DNA of 64,000 nt, from positions 51,412,596-51,476,595 of the forward strand of contig OY743177.1 of the NCBI GenBank assembly GCA_963555705.1, given 5' to 3'. This DNA comes from Ligustrum vulgare (taxonomy: Eukaryota; Streptophyta; Magnoliopsida; Lamiales; Oleaceae). The notes under the pieces are model-generated. The model did not search any database. It was not told the DNA's origin and saw only the letters and a program-made list of their open reading frames with translations. Positions within the stretch are counted from its first letter, which is position 1. Each line of letters begins with the position of its first letter. The translations under genes were made by a program, and so were the position numbers. Shown one piece after another: positions 9,827 to 20,932 of the stretch.

Positions 9827-10316
9827 GATAGCGATGGTGGAATTTAGGTGGAAAGAAAATGAATTTCAGGGAATTGAATTCTAAGGAATTAAATTCCTGA
9901 GAATTGAAAGTTTAATGTGTTTGATTGGTTTAATTTTCTAGGTAGAAAAAGTGAAAAATTTTCCAACTTTTGTTGTTTGATTGGCATTATTTTCTATGGA
10001 AAATAAAGTAAAATTTAGCTATTATAATATTTTTTATTTATTTTTTCATTTTTTAACAAGTTTGTACTTGGTAATAATAATGTTAATTTTAGGGAAAAAA
10101 ATAAATCAATTAACAACAACAAAAAGGATCAAACGTAACAAAAATGGTATAAAATTTTCCATGGAAAATAAAACCTCCTCCCCCCTTGGAAAACAAATTC
10201 ATCCAAAATAAGGAAAATACCGGATTTTGAGGTAAGTGGAAAAATGAATTCCATGGAAAATTTAGGCAACCAAACAGAGTAAAGTTGGAAAATCACATGG
10301 CGAATCAAACAGAGCC
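9827..10316. mobile_element. MITE of the same 500-bp family
   Basis: It begins GGCTGCGTTTGATAGCGATGG and ends GAATCAAACAGAGCC. The flanks are TAA and TTA, so the target duplication is not perfect. The left 80 bp match, inverted, the right end of the copy at 22917-23430 (CCATCGCTATCAAACGC). Confidence 0.65.
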
Positions 10317-10329
10317 TTATTAGGGCTGA

Positions 10330-10935
10330 CACCTCTATAGCTCCACCTTACACCTTCCTTTAGTTTATCGTAATTCTGTTTATTAAAATTTTGGTATTTA
10401 AAAACATGTTTTTTTATATTTTTTAGGTAAGATGTGTGGTTGAAAAGTGAAGAGAGAAAATATATGTGGTTAAAAGATAATTTGAGAAATTATGTTGTTT
10501 AAAAACTTGTTTTTTTTTTACTTTTACCAAACAGAGACTTAATGATTTTTTTATTTGTTTATTTCATTTATTTGTTTTGTCGTATTTTGTCTTATATGCC
10601 TTTGTTTGGTTACTATGTAATAAATTGATTTATTTATTATTTTGAGGTAACAAATAGTTGTTGAAAATTAGAGAGAGTAAATATCATTAAAAAGTGGTTT
10701 GAAAAATTGTGTACTTTATAAACTAATTTATAAATCAATTTATTTTGGTTGTCAAACGGAACCTCCTTTTGGTAACTTTATGTGGAATTTATAATCTACT
10801 CTATATATGCTTTTTAGGTAAAAGATAGTTGTTGAAAATTGGAGAGAAAATGTTCGTGATTAAAAAATTGTTTGAACAATTGTGTAGTTTATAAATCGAT
10901 TTATAAACTAATTTATTTGGTTTGCCAAACTGATA
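10330..10935. mobile_element. Cluster of three copies of an abundant short MITE family
   Basis: Three adjacent units (about 10380-10540, 10595-10765, 10768-10935) share a core of GTGTGGTTGAAAA, GAGAGAGAAAATG, GTGGTTAAAAAGTG, TTTGAGAAATTGTG and TTTATAAATTGATTTATAAA, and carry (G)TTTGG-type ends. More copies occur at 12.3-12.7, 29.4-31.2 and 35.8-39.3 kb in both orientations. They have no coding capacity. Confidence 0.6.
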
Positions 10936-11508
10936 TTTTATTCTACTTATTTTATCTTACAATTTTTTTTAATTTAATGTAATATTTTTGTCTTTTATAT
11001 TGTCGTAATAAATTCTAATGTACGTACATGTATCAAATTTCGTTTGATATTCATAATAATCAATACCCTTCCATTGTGCCATATTCACTTTTGTAATAAA
11101 TACATTATCGTCCCTTCCATTCCTAAAAATTAAGATAAAAAAATAATTAGTTTGTGAACTAAAACAAATTAAAAATGTAAATTGAAATATAACATAACAT
11201 TTTTTAAAAGCGAAAAAAAAAAAATGAGTTGCCTGCAAATTAAAAAAAAAAAAACCAGAGATAAAATAAGCCTCAAAAAATAACTCCGCCTTCTATTTTT
11301 TTGTTTTGAAGATGTAGAAATTAATCTGAAAACCATGATTTATACAAAAAAACTATCAAAACAAGAAAAAAAATTAAACATGAATGTAGTTTTTTTTAGA
11401 GTTACCAATCTTGTTAAATTGAAGATACTAATTTACAACAAAGATGGGCAACCGACAAATCTGACCACAAATATTGTTTTTAAAGAAGTTTTCTAGGACT
11501 TAGATTAA
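10936..11508. other. AT-rich spacer
   Basis: A/T homopolymer runs (for example 11211-11224 and 11239-11253) and no ORF of coding character. I recognise nothing here. Confidence 0.5.
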
Positions 11509-11673
11509 GCCCCTATTTGGTGGAGATTAAAATTAGATTTTTAGTAGATTTTGATAAAAGTTGATAAGATGTGTGGTTGAAAAGTTGTAGGTCCCACGAA
11601 ATCTGTGATTTAGATTAATTGTTGACTTTGACTTAGATTAAAATCTAGATTTTAATTTCTACCAAACAGGGGC
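11509..11673. mobile_element. Tourist-like MITE, 165 bp
   Basis: Long terminal inverted repeats GCCCCTATTTGGTGGAGAT... and ...TTCTACCAAACAGGGGC, flanked by TAA at 11506-11508 and 11674-11676. The subterminal AAAATTAGATTTT and AAAATCTAGATTTT blocks extend the inverted repeat. Target and termini fit PIF/Harbinger. Confidence 0.8.
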
Positions 11674-11830
11674 TAAATATGTTAACTTTTCAAAATTAAT
11701 TAGTGATTACTGATATCATATTAATTAAATTATCTTTGACTTACTTATTTTATTATGTGAATACTGGAAATTTATAATGCTATCTCTTGGTATCAATTAT
11801 AAAAACTATATTTGTAGTGCATATCACAAG

Positions 11831-12235
11831 TAAGAACTAGTTATAAGATAATAAGGCTAATGAATGATTTGTCCTTTGTTGGAAAACTTTTGTACTACTT
11901 CTCATTATAACCGAACAGAGGCAAATTCTTGGGCGGGATTCTTCTTTTTGGGCGGGATTTTTGGGTTGTAGTTTGAGTTGGAACACTATTCCACTATTCT
12001 TCTTTAATATAGTAACATAAAAACTACATTTGTCATACATGGCATGGGTAAGAACTAGTTATAAGATAAAAAGCTAATGAAACTTTGTCCTTTGTTGGAA
12101 AACTTTTGTACTATTTCTCATTATGACCGAACGGAGGCTAATTCTTGGGTGGGATTCTTCTTTTTGGGCTGGATTTTTGGGTTGTAGTTTGGTCGGGAAC
12201 ACTATTCCACTATTCTTCTTTAATATAGTAATAAG
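11831..12235. repeat. Tandem duplication, 218-bp period
   Basis: TAAGAACTAGTTATAAGATA at 11831 recurs at 12049, and the following text (TTTGTCCTTTGTTGGAAAAC, GGGATTCTTCTTTTTGGGC, CACTATTCCACTATTCTTC) matches with scattered differences. The second copy ends near 12235. Non-coding. Confidence 0.85.
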
Positions 12236-12299
12236 ATAAGATATTCAAATAAGTGTGTAAGTCTCTATTAAGAACACCCCTGTTCGGCGCCTAAAGAAA

Positions 12300-12725
12300 C
12301 AATTTTTTTGGGTTTTTTTTTTTTTTTTTGTATTTTCTAGGTAAAATGTGTGGTTGAAAATCGGAGCGAGAAGATGTGTGTGGTTAAAAGTGATTTGAGA
12401 AATTTTGTAATTTATAAATTGATTTATAAACATATTTTTTTACTATTTTCTTAAGGTTCTATTGGGCAACTGGTAATGATTACCAATTTAAATTGCAAAA
12501 TTTTTCAAATCACTTTTTAATCATAAATTTTTTCCCTCCAATTTTAGTCACACATTTTACATATAAAACACAAATAAATTTACATTATAATTCACCAAGG
12601 GCCGCCGAACATAGCCTAATTTATAAACAATAAAACATCTCAAACCACTTTTAAACACAAATATTTTTTCTACACTTTTTAACAACACATTTTACCTTAA
12701 AAATATAAATAAATCAATTTATAAA
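12300..12725. mobile_element. Three more copies of the abundant short MITE family
   Basis: One copy on the plus strand (about 12310-12435) and two on the minus strand (about 12450-12610 and 12615-12725) carry the AAATCACTTTTTAA, TTTTCTC and CACACATTTTAC core. The alternating orientations create inverted repeats. Confidence 0.55.
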
Positions 12726-12734
12726 TGTTACAGT

Positions 12735-13300
12735 ACTGCCTTGCATCCATAAACTTATGTTTCAAGCTTCGCTCAATAGCATCGGCAAGGTTCTTCCTTC
12801 TTTGTTTAGGCATCAATGTTGAAACTATTTCAATAATTAAATACGGCTTTTTTCCTGTATAATTTAGCCTTTGTTGGTAAAAGTTTTTTATAAATTTTGT
12901 TTATAAACAATCACGTGACAACATTTCATTGAACAAGTTCTTTTTTTCTTTTTTTTTTTTTGAAAAATCAACAATTTCTACTAGTTAAAATTTTTCGCTA
13001 ACCATTTTTTACTTTTCAAGAAAATAGATCAACGAAATATTGTCACGTCGTTATTTATAAACAATCGTTTATAAATGATTTATCAAACAACGCTAGACGG
13101 GATTTGGCATTGATCATTTCATTTTCTATGGAATGAAAATATTAATACAAGAGGAGGAAATACGAGAATTAAATGACATGAAGAAGTGAAAGTGAAAGTT
13201 TAACCCATAACTACAAAGACAGCCCAGTACAAAATAATGCTTATAATTACATCCGTGAGTATTACTCTAGTTACACAATAAACATAAGCAGAGACAAATC
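12735..13300. repeat. Dispersed repeat unit, copy 2 (split by a MITE)
   Basis: ACTTATGTTTCAAGCTTCGC..CAATAGC through AATTAAATACG (about 12750-12866), then GGGATTTGGCATTGATCATT through ACTCTAGTTACACAATAAA (13099-13285). Both halves are contiguous in copy 3 at 35330-35650. The break is a nested MITE at 12867-13093. Confidence 0.7.
12867..13093. mobile_element. MITE nested in the dispersed unit (TA target)
   Basis: Inverted terminal parts GCCTTTGTTGG... and ...CAAACAACGC, with TA on each side. Strong internal inverted repeats (TTTATAAACAATCACGTGAC.. against GTCACGTCGTTATTTATAAA) flank a T-rich centre. Comparison with copy 3 at 35.4 kb shows a near-empty site. Confidence 0.65.
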
Positions 13301-14420
13301 CAACAGGTGTCTTGGTAGCGTGGCTGTGCTAACTGGATCGCCGGCCAATCTTTTTAATTTTTTTTTTTTTGGAAACTAAGATTTTAGAATAATTTTCTGT
13401 TTCTATGATTTAATATATGGTTTTGTGATTTGATTTCTTTCCTATTTATATGTTTCTGTAATTTAATTTCAAATTAATGTGTGAACTTCGACGACTGTTG
13501 AATAGGAAGTAAATAGGCAGAGGCACAGAGCAGGGTGAAGAAGATGAAGTTTGTATGATTTTGGACCTTTGCTCATTATTTGGGCCCTATATAAGTGACC
13601 CAAATTCGAATGGAGTCTAACTTGAATAAGGGGTAATTACCCAAAACTAGGGTTATAAAACTTTATTATTAGAAATCATGTTATTAAAACATATTTAACA
13701 AAATCAGGTAAAGGAACGCTTAAATCCGAACCCTCTATTAATAAATCAAGCCTAAATGTCCAATAATCTACCGCCACAAGTACACCCAATACCCGGAATG
13801 AAAGTGTGAATGTCCACAGCGGGCAATTCAGAGCCTGTGATTTATAAAGTTAAGTGAAGAAGGATGCACCTCGACGAGAACAACATATGAAGCTACCCAT
13901 CATGGCAAATGATTCTCCAGCATTGAAATTCAGAGCTCCCCATTGAAATGAATATGGAACTCTTATCCTGCAACAAGAGGTGCCGCGGAAATCAAAACAA
14001 AAGCAAAGCGCATATAGAACTTTACCATGGTTCATGATCATTCAATGTGAGAACTAGGAACATCGTGACGACCTAATAATTCACGGATAAATTTGAAATG
14101 CTATCATTCTTCTCTAAGTCGAAATTACAAACCAAATGCCTAAGTTTTTCATTCTTGCAATGTAGAAGAAGATAGCCTTACCACGGAGCACCGCCTATAA
14201 TTCCAGCAAGGTCTGTTCTGCAGCTTCGTTATGTCCTCGGTGGAGCGTTATTGTAAGCTCCCCCAACAGAAGCAAGTTTGCATAGATCCACACAATGATC
14301 ACCTAGAATATAACAACAAACACCTGCAAGGCATTTTTTCTAAATCTCATGGATGGGGCATGTACTTTTTAGCAAATTCATTAACTGGTATTGAACTAAT
14401 GTGTCTTATGAATTAAGTTC
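13301..14420. other. Intergenic DNA with one exon-like segment
   Basis: Mixed-composition DNA without a long ORF. The only coding-like piece is 13850-13977 on the minus strand, listed separately. I see no repeat homology within the window. Confidence 0.4.
13850..13977 (-). pseudogene. Exon-like fragment of unknown gene
   Basis: On the minus strand a good 3' splice site (CTTGTTGCAG ending at 13978) is followed by an open stretch of about 42 codons. It includes IRVPYSFQWGALNFNAGES and GSFICCSRRGASFF, and ends with TAA at 13850-13852. This looks like the last exon of a host gene rather than random AT-rich sequence. I do not recognise the family and find no upstream exon. Confidence 0.25.
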
Positions 14421-14940
14421 CAATTGTAAATAATTAAATTTTTTAATTAATTCGATTAATTTTAAAAGAAAAATGAAATTTCGAGTGATTTTTAATATAC
14501 AGTTAAATTACAATAGTAATTAATTAGTTACAATTATAATTAGTTACAAAATTGAAATTAAGTTGTAAATGTTATTCATTACAAAATATAATTAAGTTTT
14601 AATTGTAATTAATTACAAATTGTAATTCATTAAGTAGTAACTGTAATTAAGTTATAATTATAATTAATTACAATTTGTAACTAATTTTAATTTTAAAAGA
14701 AAAAAGAAGTTTCGAGTGATTTGCAATGTACAATTAAGTTACAACTGTAATTAAGTTGAAATTGTAATTAGTTGCAATTTGTAACTAACTCAATTAAATA
14801 TGTCATGTTTTGTAAATTTATTAGTCTTAGTTGTAATTAACTATAAAATTGAAATAAAGTTTTAGCAGTACTCAAGAGCAATGGGCGAAAGTAAAAACTG
14901 TATAAATGTAATAAATTATGTATAATACTAACAAAACTAA
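14420..14940. repeat. Diverged AT-rich repeat array
   Basis: Many degenerate copies of TTACAATTGTAATTA and its variants, spaced irregularly, with a repeated GAAATTTCGAGTGATTT / GAAGTTTCGAGTGATTT pair at 14473 and 14707. Non-coding. Confidence 0.6.
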
Positions 14941-14949
14941 CGTAGTTCA

Positions 14950-15149
14950 TGTTGTAAATTATTCCCTAACCTAATTAATACCTAACCTTACCTAATTTAT
15001 ATTGTAAAATAATTATTATGAATGACTTTATATCCCTATAAATAGGGGCATATGTTATGTAAATTATAAACCTCTTGGAATGAAGAAATACTCTCATTTC
15101 TCTCTACTTCTCTATTTTCTTGTTCTTAAATTTAGGTAGTTTCACAACA
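14950..15149 (+). repeat. 5' LTR (200 bp) of the 14950-21132 element
   Basis: Nearly identical to 20933-21132. It carries CTATAAATAGGGG at 15036-15048 as the probable TATA box and ends TTTCACAACA before the primer region. Confidence 0.92.
15037..15045 (+). promoter_or_regulatory. TATA box of the 14950 LTR
   Basis: TATAAATAG in the plus orientation, about 100 bp before the LTR end. The same box is in the 3' LTR at about 21020. Confidence 0.55.
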
Positions 15150-16530
15150 CGTTATCAGCACGAGTCTCTAACCAATTGAGTAATATGACGGGAGTATGCT
15201 CTACAGTTGTATCTAAATGATGAACTTCTGTATTAGAAAGCTGATTATTATTAATCAACGTGAACCACTCAATTAAATCACATATCTAGAAAAATTCTTC
15301 CTTTACCAACCACTGCCGAGAACTCCACTCCACTACTGCAATTATTTTTGGTCCCATATTGTTGCTAAGACTGCTGGAATTGCGAAACTGATCTTGAAGA
15401 TGAATACTTCGATGAAAAAAAAATGAGAAAAGAAAAGCTGCTTCATGCTCGGAAGATTTGTGAAAATTTAGATTAAAGACACGGCTGCAGTTGTGATCAT
15501 GGTGTCCAACACTAACTTGGTAGAAATTAATAAAAGTCCACCAACTTGGTAGGTATAGTGGTAAGATTTTAAATCGTTTCATTATAATTATGCATATTAA
15601 TTATATGATTAGCATTAACATATTCACAACTAATTAACATTAATCTGTGATCAATAAATTAAAGAGTTTAAACAAGGTATAAGTAATATAATTATTGTCA
15701 TACCGTGATGGATTGAGTTATTATGGACTGAATTTATACCTTAACTGGATATGACTCATTATCGTAACGGATTAGACTATTATGAATACCTTGACTGGAT
15801 TTGAAGATATGTCTCGCTCACTTATGAAAGGTAATTATTTCATTATACTGACACCGCCTATATGGTCAGTTTATCAATTGAATACATGGAATACTTTACA
15901 TAAATTCATATTTTATATTATTTCAGAAACACCTCAGTTGTTGGTTAATTCTAACATATTAGAGGTTGTTGTCAACATATATACGTGGTGGTATAACCCC
16001 TGTATTATTATTGTTAATATATATACGATATTATTGTTATTTGATATTTCATTTAATGGTACCAGAAGTTATCACTACTAAAGTTAGATAATATTTTATC
16101 AAATGATACCAGAAGTTATCATTACCAAACTGTTGGTGAATGTTGATAAAAATATTTTATCAAACGGTACTAGAAGTTACCATTATCTGTATTGAAAAGA
16201 TAGATAAAAATGAATTATCCAACAAGAAAAATGTTGATGTATGATAAGATAATATCACATGATAGCACAGATATGGCTAATGTGAAAATAATCTCATCAG
16301 TATTATGAGATAAATATTATATGATTGTGATAAGCAGTTTTAATCAAAATTCTTGCACAAGCACTTATGTACTCCAGAAGAAGTACATATTTACTCCAGA
16401 AAAAGTAAAGATTATCATCTAAACATACTGAAATGATAATTATTATTATTGCTCCTGAAGAAGTATAAACGAGTCATACATGCAAAATACATAAGGGGGA
16501 AACATTTATGATCCTCAAAAGTAGAGGTGT
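15150..16530 (+). other. Decayed 5' interior of the Copia-type element
   Basis: The primer region TTATCAGCACGAG comes first, then sequence without open frames. From about 16040 there are recurring phrases such as ACCAGAAGTTATCA and CCAGAAGAAGTA, typical of old Copia remnants. No gag motif can be read. Confidence 0.5.
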
Positions 16531-16745
16531 GTATCGGGTGTAATAATACTCCATACTCTACCACCCCTAATCTTTTTTTTGTGTCTCAAGAGTAAGAATA
16601 CTCCATACTCCACCACTCCTAATCCTTTTGAGGTTCACAAGATTAAGTTCAAATACTCATCAATATTAAAGGTGTGTCTCAAGAGTAAGAATACCCCGTA
16701 CTCTACCACCACCCACAATATTTTGGAGATTCACAAGGATAAATT
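16530..16745. repeat. Short tandem repeat of about 95 bp (2-3 units)
   Basis: GTGTCTCAAGAGTAAGAATA followed by C-rich ACTCTACCACC(A)CCC text occurs at 16580 and 16675, with a partial, more diverged unit at 16530. The last unit abuts the end of the LOG fragment. Confidence 0.75.
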
Positions 16746-17301
16746 TATGATTGCAACTTATCCAACAGTTCCTCGATAATAGGAGCAGAAATAAGGATTC
16801 TCCTAGAAAATGGATAGATGAATCCCTGTTCCACAGCATAATCAAGAAATGTTAGCAAACCATCAAAGAAATTGTTAACATTTAAAAGCCCAACAGGCTT
16901 GATATGGAGATCTAATTGAGCCCATGAGGTAATATTGAAGATTTCCTCTAAAGTACCAAAACCTCCAGGCATGGCAATGAAGGCATCAGAACTATATATA
17001 ACATGCAAGTTATGCGTTCATGGATAGATAACGTATGTACTTCATGCCCTCGTGTTTTGCCTGCGATATCAGCTAAATGAACGGGTATAACACCTATCAC
17101 TCTTGCTTTCTCTGTTTGAGTGGATTTTGAAACACAACTCATCAATCCACTGCTACGTCCTCCATATACTAGATTGATACCTTTCTCTCCCAACTTCTTT
17201 CCTAAATCCACTGCTGCTTCTAGATACCCTAAACCTTTCCCTACTTTTGATCCACAAAATACACAGATAGTTTTGATCTGTCGGAGTTTTGGTCCTTCCA
17301 T
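16745..17301 (-). pseudogene. LOG-like cytokinin riboside 5'-monophosphate phosphoribohydrolase, frameshifted retrocopy
   Basis: LOG enzymes release active cytokinin bases from their ribotides in one step. On the minus strand the frame from 17301 carries the family start (ICVFCGSKVGKG, residues 12-23), the nucleotide-binding region INLVYGGRSSGLM (42-54) and GVIP, and reaches HER (94-96) of the conserved MHxRK motif. A second frame (16745-17008) resumes at [17 protein letters not shown], the PGGxGTxxE active-site motif, and continues through the tail to EELLDKLQS. The net indel lies at about 16985-17010, between the two motifs. About 25-30 C-terminal residues normal for the family are missing. 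LOG genes usually have several introns, but none is present here, so I infer a processed copy. It sits antisense in a Copia-type element. Confidence 0.8.
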
Positions 17302-17606
17302 CTTTGAGAGTATAAGGAAAGAAAAACTTACAAGAAATTGTTATTTTGGAATGCTTTAAACTGCGAAATTATCAGACGTTTTAAACTTGAAAATATTCAC
17401 TATTTACTGCTTTTCTTTTAAAAAAGTTGCTATTTACTTTTTACTAAATGGCACCACTTTTGATATTGTCTCTGACAGCATATATTGCTCCATAATGGAT
17501 AATCTTTCGGTGATCTCTTAGATACCATCTGTTAATACGCGAAAAATGAAAATATAAAATACTTTGTTAAAACATATATACTATACTGATTTACCTTGTA
17601 TCAATG

Positions 17607-18149
17607 TTAAGTACCCAAACCATCATTGTTTATAACAGTCTGGAAAATAGGATCTTTTGCTATTATATTTTTGAGACTATAACGCTCTTTATCGCTGATG
17701 AATTTAGCCCATAAAGATAGTAGTTCACGCTGCACATATCAACTAGGATGTGTCTCAAGAGTCAATCGGATATCATCCAATGACTCCTTACTCAGTCCAC
17801 CCTTAATGAAGTCTATCTTATCATCTCGATTTATGGATGAATATCCTACTGACTTACAACGGGTATTACATGTCCATCGAGCACATTTGTAACAACAACC
17901 TTTCAATCTTTTTGCTCTTTGCTTCTTTACAAAAGTACTCTTACCTATGCCAGGCATGTGTTTAGAAAATGAATCTGGTAATTCACCAGCTAATCGAACT
18001 TTTGCTTCGATCAACCAACGAACATCTTCTGGGATACCTTGATCCATAAGCAGCCTCAATCTTTCGAGTCGAACTCGGTAAATCATTTTCAAAACATTTA
18101 TCGGAAGATTTTAGTAGTATTTGCGGATATTTGATAATATAACATCCAT
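17607..18149 (-). pseudogene. Broken ORF resembling the zinc-finger nucleic-acid-binding protein of Betaflexiviridae (possible endogenous viral element)
   Basis: The frame starts at ATG 18149-18147 and ends with TAA at 17607-17609 (180 codons), interrupted by TAA at 18111-18113 and TGA at 17739-17741. The largest open piece (18092-17742) shows an N-terminal helical part with IPEDV, a basic segment GKSTFVKKQRAKR, a Cys cluster CCYKCARWTCNTRC, then GYSSIN and IDFIKGG. This order (helix, G-x-S plus basic block, zinc finger, S-x-N, F-I-x-x-G) is what I know of the small cysteine-rich protein at the 3' end of carlavirus- and vitivirus-type genomes. The protein seen here is longer than usual. A host zinc-finger gene cannot be excluded. 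It lies upstream of the LOG fragment on the same strand, with no intron. Confidence 0.42.
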
Positions 18150-18199
18150 TTTGATGGATCTGATCTTCTCCCAAAGTGATCTATTTAAATGCTTTATTA

Positions 18200-20932
18200 A
18201 AGTGTAAAAGAGGGGTGGCTCCGCGTGTCACTGATTCCACCAAGAAAAGGGAAAAGATTTGTAATCAAAAGGTGGGGACAAGGATCATTTTCTTTTGATG
18301 TCATTCTAATAACCTTTTTGGATATACTAAATAAAGGTATACTGATTTGTACTATACAGAAATATGAATTGATGAAATGAATACTATATTGAACCAGAAG
18401 TTCATACATATGTGCAAGTGAAATATCTTACTAAACCAGAAGTTCTATAATTTAGCATGATTGGTTAAATTTCAATTCAATAATGAGATTTATTGAGAAT
18501 GCAAAATGGCATTCATTAAAGAACCAGAAGATTGTTCAGGTTAACAAGTTATCATTGCTGCTTGTTCTCAAAAGCAAATTAATTATCTCACTAAGAAAAT
18601 GAATGACTGATTATTTGCTCAAGTAATGATATTACGAGCAAAGTGATAAATGCTAGCATGAATATATCTTAAAATCATTAATGATTTTACGAATTAGTTG
18701 AGATAATAGCATTATGTTGCTAATGGTTTAGCAAATTAAAAGTTTCCAAATATTTGCTATGAGAACAACTTGAATATAAATATTTCTCATGCAGCAATAT
18801 TCTACATACAAACATGTTAATACGATGAAATAAAGATTTTCTTGTGAAGCTTTATGATTTCTAAGAAGTGCGATATCTATATACACTCAAACAATACGCA
18901 CTTGATATATGATTGTGATTATATCCATAATTACGAATGACATGTGTTGCGACATTTTTAGTCAACTGATATAATACAATATTCTTGAATATTATGGGAA
19001 AATTAAACAATAACACGCATGAAGCGTAATCAAGCTTAAAGCATAATTATGCCTGAAGCATAATGATAATGATTCCAAAAACAAATATCTCTTGAATAAT
19101 TGAAATGATCCCTTTTGAGACTAAATACTCATGGTGAGTAAAAGGGACATAGTTAAATGATGAGAGATTCATGTACCTGATGATAGAATAAACAAAGAGA
19201 TCTCTCTATCTTATGTTTATATTGACATGAAATGGAATCGATAAATAAGTCGACTACACACAACCCCTCTTAAGAAAATGAGGTTTTTGAAATTATAATA
19301 CTTTGGCCAAATATAAAAATCCCAATGTAGGGATTATTCTTATAAGACCTGAAGTCTAAACACTTAAATGTGTAATGCCAGTAGTTATTTGTACAAATAA
19401 AAAATATTACACAGTCGTAAAAGATGACTCGTTGCGCGCGAAATTTTTCAAAGAACTCGCATGACATATGGTGGATGAGACTATAATCTAGATCACTAGT
19501 TTGAGCTCTTTGATATACCAAAGAGTGAGATCAAAAAGTGTGATTCTCATCTCGGTACTTTGGGAGTTTTCTTTGATGTACCAGTTGATCGCGCTACGTT
19601 GGGATTTCAAGCGAAATGATTATAAATTATATGTCGAAATTGATATATATTTCAATGATTGATTATACTCCTGCAAATTAGAAATTGCAGTTTATAAAGT
19701 GCAAGAACATACATGTATAAATCATTGAAAGATTCAATTTGCCCAGAATAGTATCATTATAGAATGAAATGTGATTCTTAAAATAAAATCACATGAAGAA
19801 TGATACATATGACCCCATAATATAATATGTTGAAAATGAAATTGGAGTGTACTATTATTATATTTGAATATTTGGGCATGCAATTGATTTTCAATATGCA
19901 AAATTATATTATCCACCAAAAATGAATATTCATCCGAAGTGAATTTGGAAATGAATATTTAACTATTCATCAGAAGTGAATTCTAGATTTTAATAGTTTC
20001 ACCAGAAGTGAATCAATTCAAGATTTGAGTAATGCAATCAGTCAACTAACTAAACATTGCTTGGTATAGCATGTTCAGTACATCATAAATGAGCTATGAC
20101 ATCATAAATGAGTTATAAACTATTTATAAAAGCTCATCACAAACTATATGTTTGATGAAATAATTTGAGATTGCATTAATATACTTGTGATATTCCTATG
20201 AAGGGAACAAATACGCCCTGCACTCTTTTTCCCTTAACTAATGAGGCATCAATTATGGTGTATCAATGAGAATAATGTACTCTTTTTCCCTTCGCTAAGG
20301 TTTTGTCCCACATGATTTTTCCTAGCAAGGTTTTTGAGACATTATCACAGCTATCTGTAAGTAATAATTCAACAAAAAGCTCTCTCTTTAAATTGTGCTG
20401 GAATGATATCAATAAATGAAGAAATTCATAGACATCTTATGAAGAATGTTATGATATCAATAAATGAAGAAAATCATTGACATCTTATGAAGAATGTTAT
20501 GATATCGGCTACACACAAGAAGATTTTAATTAATACATATTCCAGACGAAAGATGATATCATTATTCAAAAGGTTCATAAATACTTGATTGCACACTTCA
20601 GGGGGAGAATCATGCTATACTCTTTTTCCTTCGTTCAGATTTTGTCCCATTGGGTTTTACTGACAAGGTTTTAACAAGGCAGCACTGAAATAATTCAGCA
20701 CTTCATAATTCGAAGGCAGCACTTCAGAACTTCAAATTTCAGTACATGATTTGTACTACTTATCATTGATGTCATTTTGGTTATTAGACTCAATGATTAA
20801 TGATGGCCAACATCAGGGGGAACAGTTGTACTCTTTTTCCTTCGCTCAAGTTTTATCCCACTAGGTTTTCTTAGCAAGGTTTTAACGAGGCAGACAATTG
20901 AGCTATTGAGTAATAAGTCATTTAAGGGGGAG
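18200..20932 (+). other. Decayed 3' interior of the Copia-type element, ending in the polypurine tract
   Basis: No coding frame is left. Repeated phrases (ACCAGAAG at many sites, GATATCAATAAATGAAGAAA at 20407 and 20457, ACTCTTTTTCC..TTCG..TTTTGTCCCA at 20222, 20280, 20620 and 20830) are the usual 3' non-coding blocks of plant Copia elements. A purine tract AAGGGGGAG at 20924-20932 abuts the right LTR. Confidence 0.7.

Noticed and set aside
15286..15582. Minus-strand ORF of 98 codons in the Copia interior
   Set aside because: No recognisable domain or splice context, and composition like its flanks. I could not tie it to a gene.
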